This document shows positions 52,791 through 61,023 of a stretch of 64,000 bases of DNA, piece by piece. Source of the DNA: an uncultured candidate division Zixibacteria bacterium (GTDB lineage Bacteria > Zixibacteria > MSB-5A5 > GN15 > PGXB01); contig CALAMC010000036.1 of NCBI GenBank assembly GCA_937925655.1, positions 75,537 through 139,536 on the forward strand. Reading direction: 5' to 3'. Made by a program: the position numbers and the translations under genes. The first letter of the stretch is position 1; each line of letters opens with the position of its first letter. The notes under the pieces were generated by a model. That model was given only the letters and a program-made list of their open reading frames with translations, was not told the DNA's origin and made no database searches.

Positions 52791-53330
52791 ATGAAGGCGA
52801 TCATTGTCTATGTGTCGTCGTACGGCCACGTCGAACAAATGGCCGGCAAAATTATGCAGGGGCTCGAAGAAGAAGGCTCTGTTGTTAAACTGACCAAGGC
52901 CTCCGATATCGAGGCCGAAGATTTGCTTAAGTATGACATTGTTATTTTCGGTTCACCGGTGCGGATGGGCTCGATCGAACACAACCTGAAGGCCTTTATA
53001 GAAAAGACCGGCGGCCTGTGGTTAAAAGCGGCGCTTAAAGATCGCATCGGCGGAGTCTTCGTCTCCGGAGGGAATTACAATTCCGGTGTGGAATTGACCC
53101 AGATGGCTCTCTATGGAACCCTTCTCGAACTGGGCATGATTATGGTTGGGTTTGTCAACGATATGCCCGGATACGGGCATGGCGCCAACCAGTGGGGCCC
53201 GGTGGCAAAAGTGGGACTTGACGGATCCGAAGGCCCATCCGACGAGACGCTTACGGCGTGCGTCGAATATGGGCGGCGTCTTGCCCGGGTCGCTCGAGAA
53301 ATACGCGGGCAGAATAATATTCATATGTAG
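52791..53330 (+). CDS. Flavodoxin / WrbA-like NAD(P)H:quinone oxidoreductase
   Basis: A 179-residue flavodoxin-fold protein. The FMN phosphate loop VYVSSYGHVEQMA is near residues 6-18, the second loop FGSPVRMGSIEHNLKAFIEKTGGLW is in the middle, and GGNYNSGVELTQMALYGTLLELGMIMVGF is typical of WrbA (quinone reductase) proteins. Slightly shorter than E. coli WrbA. It is placed before the phosphate cotransporter, but no functional link is obvious. Confidence 0.88.
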   Translation: MKAIIVYVSSYGHVEQMAGKIMQGLEEEGSVVKLTKASDIEAEDLLKYDIVIFGSPVRMGSIEHNLKAFIEKTGGLWLKAALKDRIGGVFVSGGNYNSGVELTQMALYGTLLELGMIMVGFVNDMPGYGHGANQWGPVAKVGLDGSEGPSDETLTACVEYGRRLARVAREIRGQNNIHM

Positions 53331-53402
53331 TTGACTTGCCCGGTATGGCGGTTTATATTCGCCGGAAAATTTGGCGGGATAACAACTGCAGAGAGGATCC
53401 GC

Positions 53403-54542
53403 GTGGAGGTGACCAAGGCTTCTCTGGGGGGCGGGTTATATCAACAGCTAAGGCATCCGGACAAGGATGTCTTCAAAACCATCCTGAAGATATTGGGACT
53501 ATTTGCATTTCTATATCTTTTCATATTATCGATATCTCTTTTGGGCGATGCTTTCAAGCTATTCGGCAAGGATTTCGCAAGATCTCTTCTGGCAACGACT
53601 TCCCATCCACTCATAGGCCTGTTTATTGGAATTCTGGCCACATCGATTATACAATCCTCATCGACCACATCATCAATTGTCGTCGGCCTGGTCGGGGGCG
53701 GAATGTTGAACATCGAGTGTGCTATACCGATAATAATGGGCGCCAACATCGGAACCACCGTCACGAATACTATCGTCTCGCTGACGCATATTACACACGG
53801 CGATGAATATCGGCGGGCCTACTCGGGGGCGGTTGTTCATGATATTTTCAATCTTCTCTCCGTTATGGTTTTATTCCCGCTTCAGTTGACGACAGGCTTT
53901 TTGAGCAAGATGGCTTTATATTTTGAAAAAATACTCGAAAACATGGGCGGCCTGGCTTTCGGTTCACCCATTAAAATCATAACCAAACCGTTGATTGAAA
54001 TCATTTTGAATGCATGCGGTCAAAGCGGCTGGGTTTCGGCCGGCGTGGCCATTTTGCTTTTGATAATTGCTCTTAGATATATGGTCAAGATATTGAAATC
54101 GATGGTATTGTCGCGGGTGGAGAGGTTTTTCCAGCGCTATGTCTTTAAAACGACTTTTCGCGCCCTTATGCTCGGCCTGATCCTGACGGGGATAGTCCAG
54201 TCGTCCTCGATTACGACCTCCCTGATAGTCCCTCTGGTGGGCGCCGGGGTGCTGTCGTTAAACCGCGTTTATCCTTTCACACTCGGCGCCAATGTCGGAA
54301 CCACGGTGACGGCCATCATGGCGGCCATGGTCACGGTTAATTCGGCGGCTCTGGCGGTGGCTCTGGCCCACTTGCTTTTCAATATCTGCGGTATTATTAT
54401 ATGGTTGCCTTTGAAAAGGATACCGATAAAATTGGCCGAGCTGGCCGGAGGATTGGTGCAAATATCGAAATTCTACCCGATTGGCCTGACCATTGTAATA
54501 TTTTTTGCCCTGCCTTTAGTGCTGATTTATATTTTGAGGTAA
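53403..54542 (+). CDS. Na+/Pi cotransporter (NptA/PNaS family)
   Basis: A 379-residue transporter with 8-9 helices. The two inverted family repeats are clear: LIGLFIGILATSIIQSSSTTSSIVVGL and later LMLGLILTGIVQSSSITTSLIV, each carrying the QSSS motif of Na-phosphate cotransporters. GTG at 53403 is used as start because GAGAGG lies six bases before it; the longer reading frame from 53331 has no SD and is not family-like. The adjacent phoU gene downstream suggests phosphate uptake with a soluble regulator. Confidence 0.9.
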   Translation: MEVTKASLGGGLYQQLRHPDKDVFKTILKILGLFAFLYLFILSISLLGDAFKLFGKDFARSLLATTSHPLIGLFIGILATSIIQSSSTTSSIVVGLVGGGMLNIECAIPIIMGANIGTTVTNTIVSLTHITHGDEYRRAYSGAVVHDIFNLLSVMVLFPLQLTTGFLSKMALYFEKILENMGGLAFGSPIKIITKPLIEIILNACGQSGWVSAGVAILLLIIALRYMVKILKSMVLSRVERFFQRYVFKTTFRALMLGLILTGIVQSSSITTSLIVPLVGAGVLSLNRVYPFTLGANVGTTVTAIMAAMVTVNSAALAVALAHLLFNICGIIIWLPLKRIPIKLAELAGGLVQISKFYPIGLTIVIFFALPLVLIYILR

Positions 54543-54548
54543 TACAAT

Positions 54549-55229
54549 ATGCTTGAAGAACTCTTGAGAATGTTCCGCAAGGAAAGCCTCCTCGACCAGT
54601 GCTATAATACGACCGTAACCATGCTGGAAACCGACGAGGAGATGTTTCTGGCCAGTGTCAATTCCCTCCGCCACCTCGACAGCGCCAAATTGCCGTTCAA
54701 TATTTATGAAAAAGACAAAACCATCAACAAGTTCGAGCGTGAAGTCCGGCGTAATGTCCTGACGCACCTGACCATATCCGAGTCCAAGAATGTGGGAATC
54801 GGACTGGTGCTAATTTCAATCGTCATTGACGTCGAGCGAATCGGCGATTATACAAAAAATATTACCGAACTGGCGGTGGCACATCCGGCCCGTCTGGAAG
54901 GCGGCGATCTCGAAGAAACTCTGGTGGAGGTGGAAGATCGTGTAAAACAGCGTTTCAGGCAAATGGTCAAAAGCCTGGTGGAAAAGGATGTGGAATTGGC
55001 CCGGAAGATCATGTCCGAGCACCGGGATATTTCGGGCAAATGTGATCTGGCCCTCAATGACATTCTACTGGGCAAGGATGAAACATTGACCCCGCCCGAT
55101 GCCGCCGCTTTGGCGCTATATTTCCGGTATTTGAAACGGATTGGATCGCATTTGACCAATATCGCCAGTGCCGTGATTAATCCATTTCCACGGATCGGTT
55201 TCCGCGAAAAGCCACAAAACGGTCAATAA
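54549..55229 (+). CDS. PhoU-domain protein
   Basis: A 226-residue helical PhoU-like protein (LITIVSVIDVERIGDYTKNITELA type core, with RHDIS and EDRVKQRFRQMVKSL helices). It starts six bases after the cotransporter stop and is translationally coupled, the usual pairing for PNaS/NptA transporters, where PhoU modulates phosphate uptake. No kinase or two-component gene is nearby. Confidence 0.9.
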   Translation: MLEELLRMFRKESLLDQCYNTTVTMLETDEEMFLASVNSLRHLDSAKLPFNIYEKDKTINKFEREVRRNVLTHLTISESKNVGIGLVLISIVIDVERIGDYTKNITELAVAHPARLEGGDLEETLVEVEDRVKQRFRQMVKSLVEKDVELARKIMSEHRDISGKCDLALNDILLGKDETLTPPDAAALALYFRYLKRIGSHLTNIASAVINPFPRIGFREKPQNGQ

Positions 55230-55319
55230 TTGACAAAGGAATGGGGCGGACAACACTTTTAGGCCACAATGTTATTTTCTTGGCAATATTAAAATGTTGC
55301 CAGTATATTCAGGACATTT

Positions 55320-56270
55320 ATGGAAACACTGACCGAGATTTTATCCCATAAGGTATTCCTCTGGGGCGGTTTTAATGTTTTGATACTGATCCTCTTGGCC
55401 CTCGATTTGGGTATTTTCCACCGAAAAGACCATAAAATCACTATGAAAGAAAGCCTGGTCTGGTCGGTTATCTGGGTCATTGTAGCTCTTATATTCAACC
55501 TCTTTGTCTATTTCTGGAAAGGCGGCACGACCGCGCTGGAATTTTTCACCGGTTATTTCATCGAACGGTCGCTATCGATCGATAATTTATTCGTATTTCT
55601 GCTGGTATTTTCATATTTCAAAGTCCCCGAAAAATATCAATATCGGGTTCTATTTTGGGGAATAATCGGGGCGCTCGTATTTCGGGGTATCTTTATTGCG
55701 ATGGGGACATTCCTGGTCGCCAAATTCAGCTGGATATTATATATTTTCGGTGCTTTTCTTATCTATGCCGGAATTAAAATGGCCTTCGCCGGGGATAGGG
55801 AAATCGAACCGGAGAAAAACCCCATTCTGCGTTTTGTCCGTAAATTAATTCCGGTCACAAAACGTTATCATGAGGGCAAGTTTTTCATTATCAAAGAGGG
55901 GCGAAGGTATGCGACGCCACTTTTTATTGTTCTGGTGGTGGTTGAATCGACTGATATTGTGTTTGCCGTAGATTCCATTCCGGCTATTTTTGCCATAACT
56001 CTGGATCCATTCATCGTTTATTCATCGAATGTGTTTGCCATTCTGGGCCTGCGGGCGCTTTACTTCGCTTTGGCGGCCCTGATGTATATGTTTTATTATC
56101 TAAAATACGGATTGGGGGCAATTCTGGCTTTTGTCGGATTCAAGATGCTGATAAATAAATTCTATCATATGCCCATATGGGTGGCACTGACTGCCATTGC
56201 CACCATGCTGGCCGTATCAGTGGTGGCATCCCTTATCTGGCCCCGAAAGGACCAACCAACACCTCAATAA
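55320..56270 (+). CDS. TerC/Alx family membrane protein
   Basis: A 316-residue integral membrane protein with about seven to eight helices: FNVLILILLALDLGIFHRKDH, KESLVWSVIWVIVALIFNLFV and EFFTGYFIERSLSIDNLFVFLLVFSYF contain the conserved acidic and Asn residues of TerC. Members export Mn2+ or act with the Sec-dependent metalation of exoenzymes, and some respond to pH. The gene follows phoU with a 90-base gap and stands alone. RBS and terminator are not obvious upstream; a hairpin follows. Confidence 0.9.
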   Translation: METLTEILSHKVFLWGGFNVLILILLALDLGIFHRKDHKITMKESLVWSVIWVIVALIFNLFVYFWKGGTTALEFFTGYFIERSLSIDNLFVFLLVFSYFKVPEKYQYRVLFWGIIGALVFRGIFIAMGTFLVAKFSWILYIFGAFLIYAGIKMAFAGDREIEPEKNPILRFVRKLIPVTKRYHEGKFFIIKEGRRYATPLFIVLVVVESTDIVFAVDSIPAIFAITLDPFIVYSSNVFAILGLRALYFALAALMYMFYYLKYGLGAILAFVGFKMLINKFYHMPIWVALTAIATMLAVSVVASLIWPRKDQPTPQ

Positions 56271-56389
56271 CAAGATATCCACACACACTATATATATAAT
56301 GTGGAGAACTTGTGTAATTTGATGGCCAAAAGGCCATAAAATGGCCTTTTGTGAAAATGTGGATAACTTCAGGGTTTTGAATATCAGGC
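56271..56389. promoter_or_regulatory. Candidate DnaA-box cluster and terminator
   Basis: Three sites match TTATCCACA in 8 or 9 of 9 positions: ATATCCACA at 56275-56283 (8/9), the complement TTCTCCACA at 56308-56300 (8/9) and TTATCCACA at 56366-56358 (9/9). Between the first two is an AT-rich run (TATATATATAAT). A 10-bp hairpin AAAAGGCCAT / ATGGCCTTTT (56328-56350) separates boxes 2 and 3. Confidence 0.35.
56328..56350. terminator. Terminator after terC
   Basis: AAAAGGCCAT / ATGGCCTTTT, 3-nt loop, with GTG after it on plus and an A/T-rich flank on both strands. Bidirectional for the convergent terC and EIIA-CBS genes. Confidence 0.65.
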
Positions 56390-57295
56390 CTATCCCCTGA
56401 TAATCATGTTGACAATATCCTTGCGGAGCAGAATTCCGACCAGACGGGAACCTTCGGTCACAAAAACCCGGCGTAAGTCTTTGAAAATCATCATCGCGGC
56501 CACCTCTACCAGGGTGGTGTGAAGAGTGGCGATTTCATGGTCCTGGGTAAAAAGTTGCCGGACCTTTATCTTGTCTTCCTGCTTGAGCAATTCCTCGAAT
56601 GGTTCGGTTTCCATCGAGTAATTAAGATTTGAAATCAGGGTTTTGTAATCGGGCAGGGCGGCCTGAATCAGGTCTTTATCGGTGATTTGACCCAGGAGGT
56701 TACCGTTATCATCGACCACAGCCAAGGCCGACAGTCGGTTTTTAAACATCAGGTTGGCGACCCGTTTTAAAGAGTCCTCGGGAGTAACGGTCGCCACGCC
56801 GCGCCGCATGATGTCTTTGACGGTTAGTTGTTTTTCGACGGCGACACCGCTTTGCCAGATAATATCTATAATATCGGCCCGATTTTCGGCGGCGGTGATT
56901 TTTTCGCGATTGCCCTCAATGCGGGCAAAGGCGGCAAATGCCGACAAGGTCTGAAGGTAAAGCTTTGAAATCTGGGTTGGAGTAAGAAGCAGGATAACAA
57001 CTTTGAGGGGGACGTTATCGGGGGTTTTATCCTTGAGGCCCGTCTTGGAAATGCCCAGCAGAACCACCATGTCATCGACCTCATCGGTTCGGGCATGAGG
57101 GAAGGCAAAGCCTCGACCATAGGATGTATTTTCGATTTCCTCCCGTTCGAGAATCATGGCCCGAACGCGGTCGAATGAGATACCCGGTTTGGCCTGGCGC
57201 AAAAGGTCCAGCAATTCATCGATCGCCTCTTCTTTAGTGCCGGCGGTGAGATTATCGACAATAAATTCTTCCTTGAGCATATTAGCCAATCGCAT
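56390..57295 (-). CDS. PTS EIIA-like domain fused to CBS domains
   Basis: A 301-residue cytosolic protein. Residues 1-150 are a fructose/nitrogen-type EIIA domain with the phosphorylatable His67 in RGFAFPHART. Residues ~155-300 are two CBS domains (VKDIMRRGVATVTPEDSLKRV; VRQLFTQDHEIATLHTTLVEVA), which usually bind adenosine nucleotides. It may be a regulator rather than a transport component; no PTS EI, HPr or permease genes are nearby. It precedes a DUF502 gene. Confidence 0.85.
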   Translation of the reverse strand: MRLANMLKEEFIVDNLTAGTKEEAIDELLDLLRQAKPGISFDRVRAMILEREEIENTSYGRGFAFPHARTDEVDDMVVLLGISKTGLKDKTPDNVPLKVVILLLTPTQISKLYLQTLSAFAAFARIEGNREKITAAENRADIIDIIWQSGVAVEKQLTVKDIMRRGVATVTPEDSLKRVANLMFKNRLSALAVVDDNGNLLGQITDKDLIQAALPDYKTLISNLNYSMETEPFEELLKQEDKIKVRQLFTQDHEIATLHTTLVEVAAMMIFKDLRRVFVTEGSRLVGILLRKDIVNMIIRG

Positions 57296-57303
57296 AGGTG
57301 CTT

Positions 57304-57945
57304 TTAATCCTCCTTATTAGAAGATATCGGACATTCCTCGGCCCTAAGAGCATCCGGAGTCACAATACCGCCGGAGACAATCAATTTTATGCCCTCTTCA
57401 ATGGTCAGGTCGAGATGACGCACGTCTTTTTCGGGGACGAAAATGACAATGCCGGACACCGGAGTGGGGGTCGAGGGGACAAACACGCCGACCAAAATTT
57501 GACCATTAGCCCGATCGATTATAATCCGGGCAGTAGCAAACCCGATGGCAAAGGCGCCTAATCGGGGATATTCGATCATCACGACCTCTTTGAAGCTTTT
57601 TATATTCGGCACCGTGATGGCCTCAATCAGCTGTTTTGCCGCCAGATAAAAGATACGAATTATGGGGGTTCGCGCCAGAATCTTATCGCCCAGGCGATAA
57701 ATTTTGGCTCCAAGGAAATTGCGGGTGAAAAAGCCGGTTAGAAGTATCAGCAGGATAGTGGTAAATATACCGAGTCCCGGGACATGGTATCCGAACAGGC
57801 GTTCCACCAGCGGTGACAGAATGCCATCGATTGATTCAAACAGAAAACGCAGAACGACATAGGTCAGAATCAGGGGGACGACGACCAGCACACCGGATAA
57901 AAACTGGCGGCGGATAATATCTTTAACCATTTGAAAAAAAGGCAT
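57304..57945 (-). CDS. DUF502 family membrane protein
   Basis: A 213-residue membrane protein with two N-terminal helices (FLSGVLVVVPLILTYVVL; GIFTTILLILLTGFFTRNFLG) followed by the soluble DUF502 region, ending in DVRHLDLTIEEGIKLIVSGG. This family is widespread and of unknown function. The gene ends eight bases before the EIIA-CBS start, and the two are probably cotranscribed with it. No partner suggests a role. Confidence 0.88.
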   Translation of the reverse strand: MPFFQMVKDIIRRQFLSGVLVVVPLILTYVVLRFLFESIDGILSPLVERLFGYHVPGLGIFTTILLILLTGFFTRNFLGAKIYRLGDKILARTPIIRIFYLAAKQLIEAITVPNIKSFKEVVMIEYPRLGAFAIGFATARIIIDRANGQILVGVFVPSTPTPVSGIVIFVPEKDVRHLDLTIEEGIKLIVSGGIVTPDALRAEECPISSNKED

Positions 57946-58040
57946 ACTTCACAATCCCCGTTATGATAATCGGCCAAATTCCCCGTTTATCAATACCAAA
58001 AGTGGTTCGGGATATCGGCCGTAAATTACAATGAATAAAT

Positions 58041-59510
58041 TTAAAAGGCAAATGCTGTTGCCGAATCCAGGGCGAATTTTATTATCGGCTCCGGGTAGAC
58101 GCCGAAAATAATGACACCGACGACGGCGATAGCCAGAACTAGTCGGGCGGTGAATGACAATTTCAGATCGAAGATTGATTCACTGGGTGCGAAATACATC
58201 ACTTTAACGACGTTGGCATAATAATAAAGAGAAACGACCGCCATCAGAAGCCCCAAAATAACCAGCCAGGTATATCCGGCCTGAATGCCGGCCGCAAAAA
58301 CCAAGTACTTGGCGGCGAAACCACCCATCGGCGGAATCCCGGCCAGCGACAGCATGAAAACCGACAGGCAGGCGGCAAAAGCCGGAGATGACTGGGACAG
58401 TCCGGCATAGCGGGTAATTTTGTCGGATCCGGTGCGGTCGCCAAAAAAGGTCGCGGCGGCAAAAGCTCCCATATTGGCAAACAGGTATAAAAACATATAA
58501 TAGCCGATGGAGGCAATGCCCAGCTCACTGGCCGACACCATCCCGACCATGATATACCCGATTTGTGCAATCGACGAAAAGGCCAGCATACGCTTGATAT
58601 TATCCTGACGAATCGCGGCCAGGTTTCCCCAGATCATAGCGGCGGCGGCCATGACGGCGACAATAATTCCCCAATCGAGCGGTTTCATAACCGAGTCGGC
58701 GAAGGCAATCAGGCCATTGACGAAAATTCTCGAAAAGGCGATAATCCCGGCGGCCTTGGAACCGACCGATAAAAACCCTGTGATGGGCGTCGGCGAACCC
58801 TGATAGACGTCAGGCGCCCACATATGAAACGGCACCAGGGCAAGTTTGAAACCGATGCCGGCAATAATCATAACAATGGCCAAAATCAAACCCGGGCCGA
58901 TTTTGCCATAAGATAAAAACAGCAAAGACAGGTTGATTTTCATCTGGACAATATCGGTGGTCCCGGTCAAACCGTACAGCAACGATAAACCATAGAGGAG
59001 GATAGCCGACGAAAAGGCTCCGACCACGAAATATTTGAGACCCGCTTCGACCGAGAGGCGGTCGTCCTTAAAAAAGGCGGCCAGAATAAAAAGCGGAATG
59101 GTGGTTAACTCCAGGCCGATATAGAGGGAAATAAGTTCGCTGGAGGAAGCCAGAAACATCATGCCGACGGTTGAGTAAAGAATCAGTCCGATATATTCGC
59201 CCCGATGATTTTTAATCTTGTCGGTCAGGATGCCGAATGACGACCCGATGGCCATGAAGGCCGCGCCCAGGAAGATGACTTTAAACAGGACCGAGAGGGC
59301 GTCGGACGTGTACATATTATTGAAGGTAATGCCGCCCCATGTGACGCAAAGCAACACCCCGGTGATTAACAGGCCGAACATGGCGGTCCAGCCCAGGGAC
59401 TTTGTGTTTTTGCGTCCGGTGCCGAGGTCGAGAAGAATAACCAGAGTCGCCCAGATGAAGAGAAACACCTCGGGGATGATAATTCTCAAATTGTATGCCG
59501 GCATTTCCAT
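58041..59510 (-). CDS. nuoN: NADH-quinone oxidoreductase subunit N
   Basis: Antiporter-like proton-pumping subunit of complex I; 489 residues, about 14 helices. The Lys- and Glu-bearing helices are visible: GLELTTIPLFILAAFFKDD and FKLALVPFHMWAPDVYQGSP, and MLAFSSIAQIGYIMVG. Length is usual for NuoN. It is the last gene of the nuo cluster and follows nuoM by two bases. Confidence 0.96.
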   Translation of the reverse strand: MEMPAYNLRIIIPEVFLFIWATLVILLDLGTGRKNTKSLGWTAMFGLLITGVLLCVTWGGITFNNMYTSDALSVLFKVIFLGAAFMAIGSSFGILTDKIKNHRGEYIGLILYSTVGMMFLASSSELISLYIGLELTTIPLFILAAFFKDDRLSVEAGLKYFVVGAFSSAILLYGLSLLYGLTGTTDIVQMKINLSLLFLSYGKIGPGLILAIVMIIAGIGFKLALVPFHMWAPDVYQGSPTPITGFLSVGSKAAGIIAFSRIFVNGLIAFADSVMKPLDWGIIVAVMAAAAMIWGNLAAIRQDNIKRMLAFSSIAQIGYIMVGMVSASELGIASIGYYMFLYLFANMGAFAAATFFGDRTGSDKITRYAGLSQSSPAFAACLSVFMLSLAGIPPMGGFAAKYLVFAAGIQAGYTWLVILGLLMAVVSLYYYANVVKVMYFAPSESIFDLKLSFTARLVLAIAVVGVIIFGVYPEPIIKFALDSATAFAF

Positions 59511-59512
59511 GT

Positions 59513-61006
59513 TTATCGCGCCATTAAATTAATGAGGTTTTCCAGGGTCGCCCGCATCAGGTTCGAAAGGGGCGCGGGGTAAACCCCGATGGCTATGGTT
59601 AAAATGGCCAGAGGGGCCACCGTTACGATTTCGCGGAAGTTGATTTCGGTCAGTCCGCCCCATTTAGCCAGATTGAATTCACCGAGAAACACTCGCTGTA
59701 CCATACGTAGCATATACCCGGCGGTCAGGACCACGCCCAGTACAGCCAGAGCGGTAATGACCATGAAGCCGGGATGGCTGAAGGCTCCGATGAAGACCAT
59801 GAATTCGGAAACGAAGCCGGACATGCCCGGTAAACCGAGCGAGGCCATGGAAAAGAGGACCATCAGCCCGGTGTACACGGGGATTTTCACGCCCAGCCCG
59901 CCGAAGGCGGCGATTTCACGGGTATGTGCCCGGTCATAAAGAACGCCGACCAGAAGGAACAGCGCGCCCGTGATCAGCCCATGGCTGACCATCTGAAACA
60001 TGCATCCGGCCAGGGCCGTGACCGAGCTGTACGCCCCCAGTGCCAGCATGCAATAACCCATGTGCGACACGGAGGAGTAAGCCACCAGTTTCTTGAGGTC
60101 TTTCTGGGCCATCGACACCAGTGCGCCATATATGATGGCGATTAATCCCAATAAGGCGATCGGGACGGCGAAGTAGCGCAGGGCTTCGGGGAACATCGGC
60201 CACGAGATGCGGAGCATACCGTAGGTTCCCATCTTGAGGAGGACGCCCGCCAGGATGACCGAAACGGCCGTGGGGGCCTCGACGTGGGCGTCGGGCAACC
60301 ATGTATGGAACGGCCAGACCGGGACTTTGATGGCGAAGGCGATGAAGAAAAAGGCGAAGCACATGATCTGCAATGAACGACTGAAAGCCGGGGCGGTCTG
60401 GATCAGCGTCAGCATGTTAAGAGTGTGCGGTTCGCTGGTAAAATAGAGGACCAGTATCGCCACCAGCATGAATATCGAACCGAACAAGGTATACAAGAAG
60501 AATTTGATGGCGGCGTATTCTTTACGCGGGCCGCCCCAGATGCCGATCAAAAAGTACATCGGCACCAGCATCACTTCCCAGAAAACGTAGAAGAGGAAGA
60601 AATCGAGCGCGCAGAAAACGCCCATCATGCCCGCAATCAAGAGCAGGAAAAACGCAAAATATTCCTTGACGCGCTTGACGATATTGAAGGAGGCCAAAAT
60701 CGACAAGAAGCCCAGCAGGCCGGTCAAGAAGAGCATGGGGACGCTAATGCCGTCAACCCCCAAAAAATACTGGGCGTTGAGGGCGGGAATCCACGTGAAC
60801 GGGCCTTCGACATAAACCATGGCCGCCGATGACGAGTGCAGGATGAAATAATCATAGGTCAACCAGACGGAAATAACGAAGGGGACGAAGGAGAACAGCG
60901 CCGACGTCCATCGGATCAGGCCGAAATTATCTTTCGGAAGAAACATGACGACGATAAACCCGATCACCGGGATAAATATCAGTGAACTTAGTGCATATTC
61001 AAACAT
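59513..61006 (-). CDS. nuoM: NADH-quinone oxidoreductase subunit M
   Basis: Antiporter-like subunit of 497 residues, about 14 helices. Diagnostic segments: FFLFYVFWEVMLVPMYFLIGIWGG, FAIKVPVWPFHTWLPDAHVEAPT and LKKLVAYSSVSHMGYCML, with the conserved Lys and Glu residues in the proton path. It lies between nuoL and nuoN. Confidence 0.97.
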   Translation of the reverse strand: MFEYALSSLIFIPVIGFIVVMFLPKDNFGLIRWTSALFSFVPFVISVWLTYDYFILHSSSAAMVYVEGPFTWIPALNAQYFLGVDGISVPMLFLTGLLGFLSILASFNIVKRVKEYFAFFLLLIAGMMGVFCALDFFLFYVFWEVMLVPMYFLIGIWGGPRKEYAAIKFFLYTLFGSIFMLVAILVLYFTSEPHTLNMLTLIQTAPAFSRSLQIMCFAFFFIAFAIKVPVWPFHTWLPDAHVEAPTAVSVILAGVLLKMGTYGMLRISWPMFPEALRYFAVPIALLGLIAIIYGALVSMAQKDLKKLVAYSSVSHMGYCMLALGAYSSVTALAGCMFQMVSHGLITGALFLLVGVLYDRAHTREIAAFGGLGVKIPVYTGLMVLFSMASLGLPGMSGFVSEFMVFIGAFSHPGFMVITALAVLGVVLTAGYMLRMVQRVFLGEFNLAKWGGLTEINFREIVTVAPLAILTIAIGVYPAPLSNLMRATLENLINLMAR

Positions 61007-61023
61007 AAGCGTATATTATCCTC

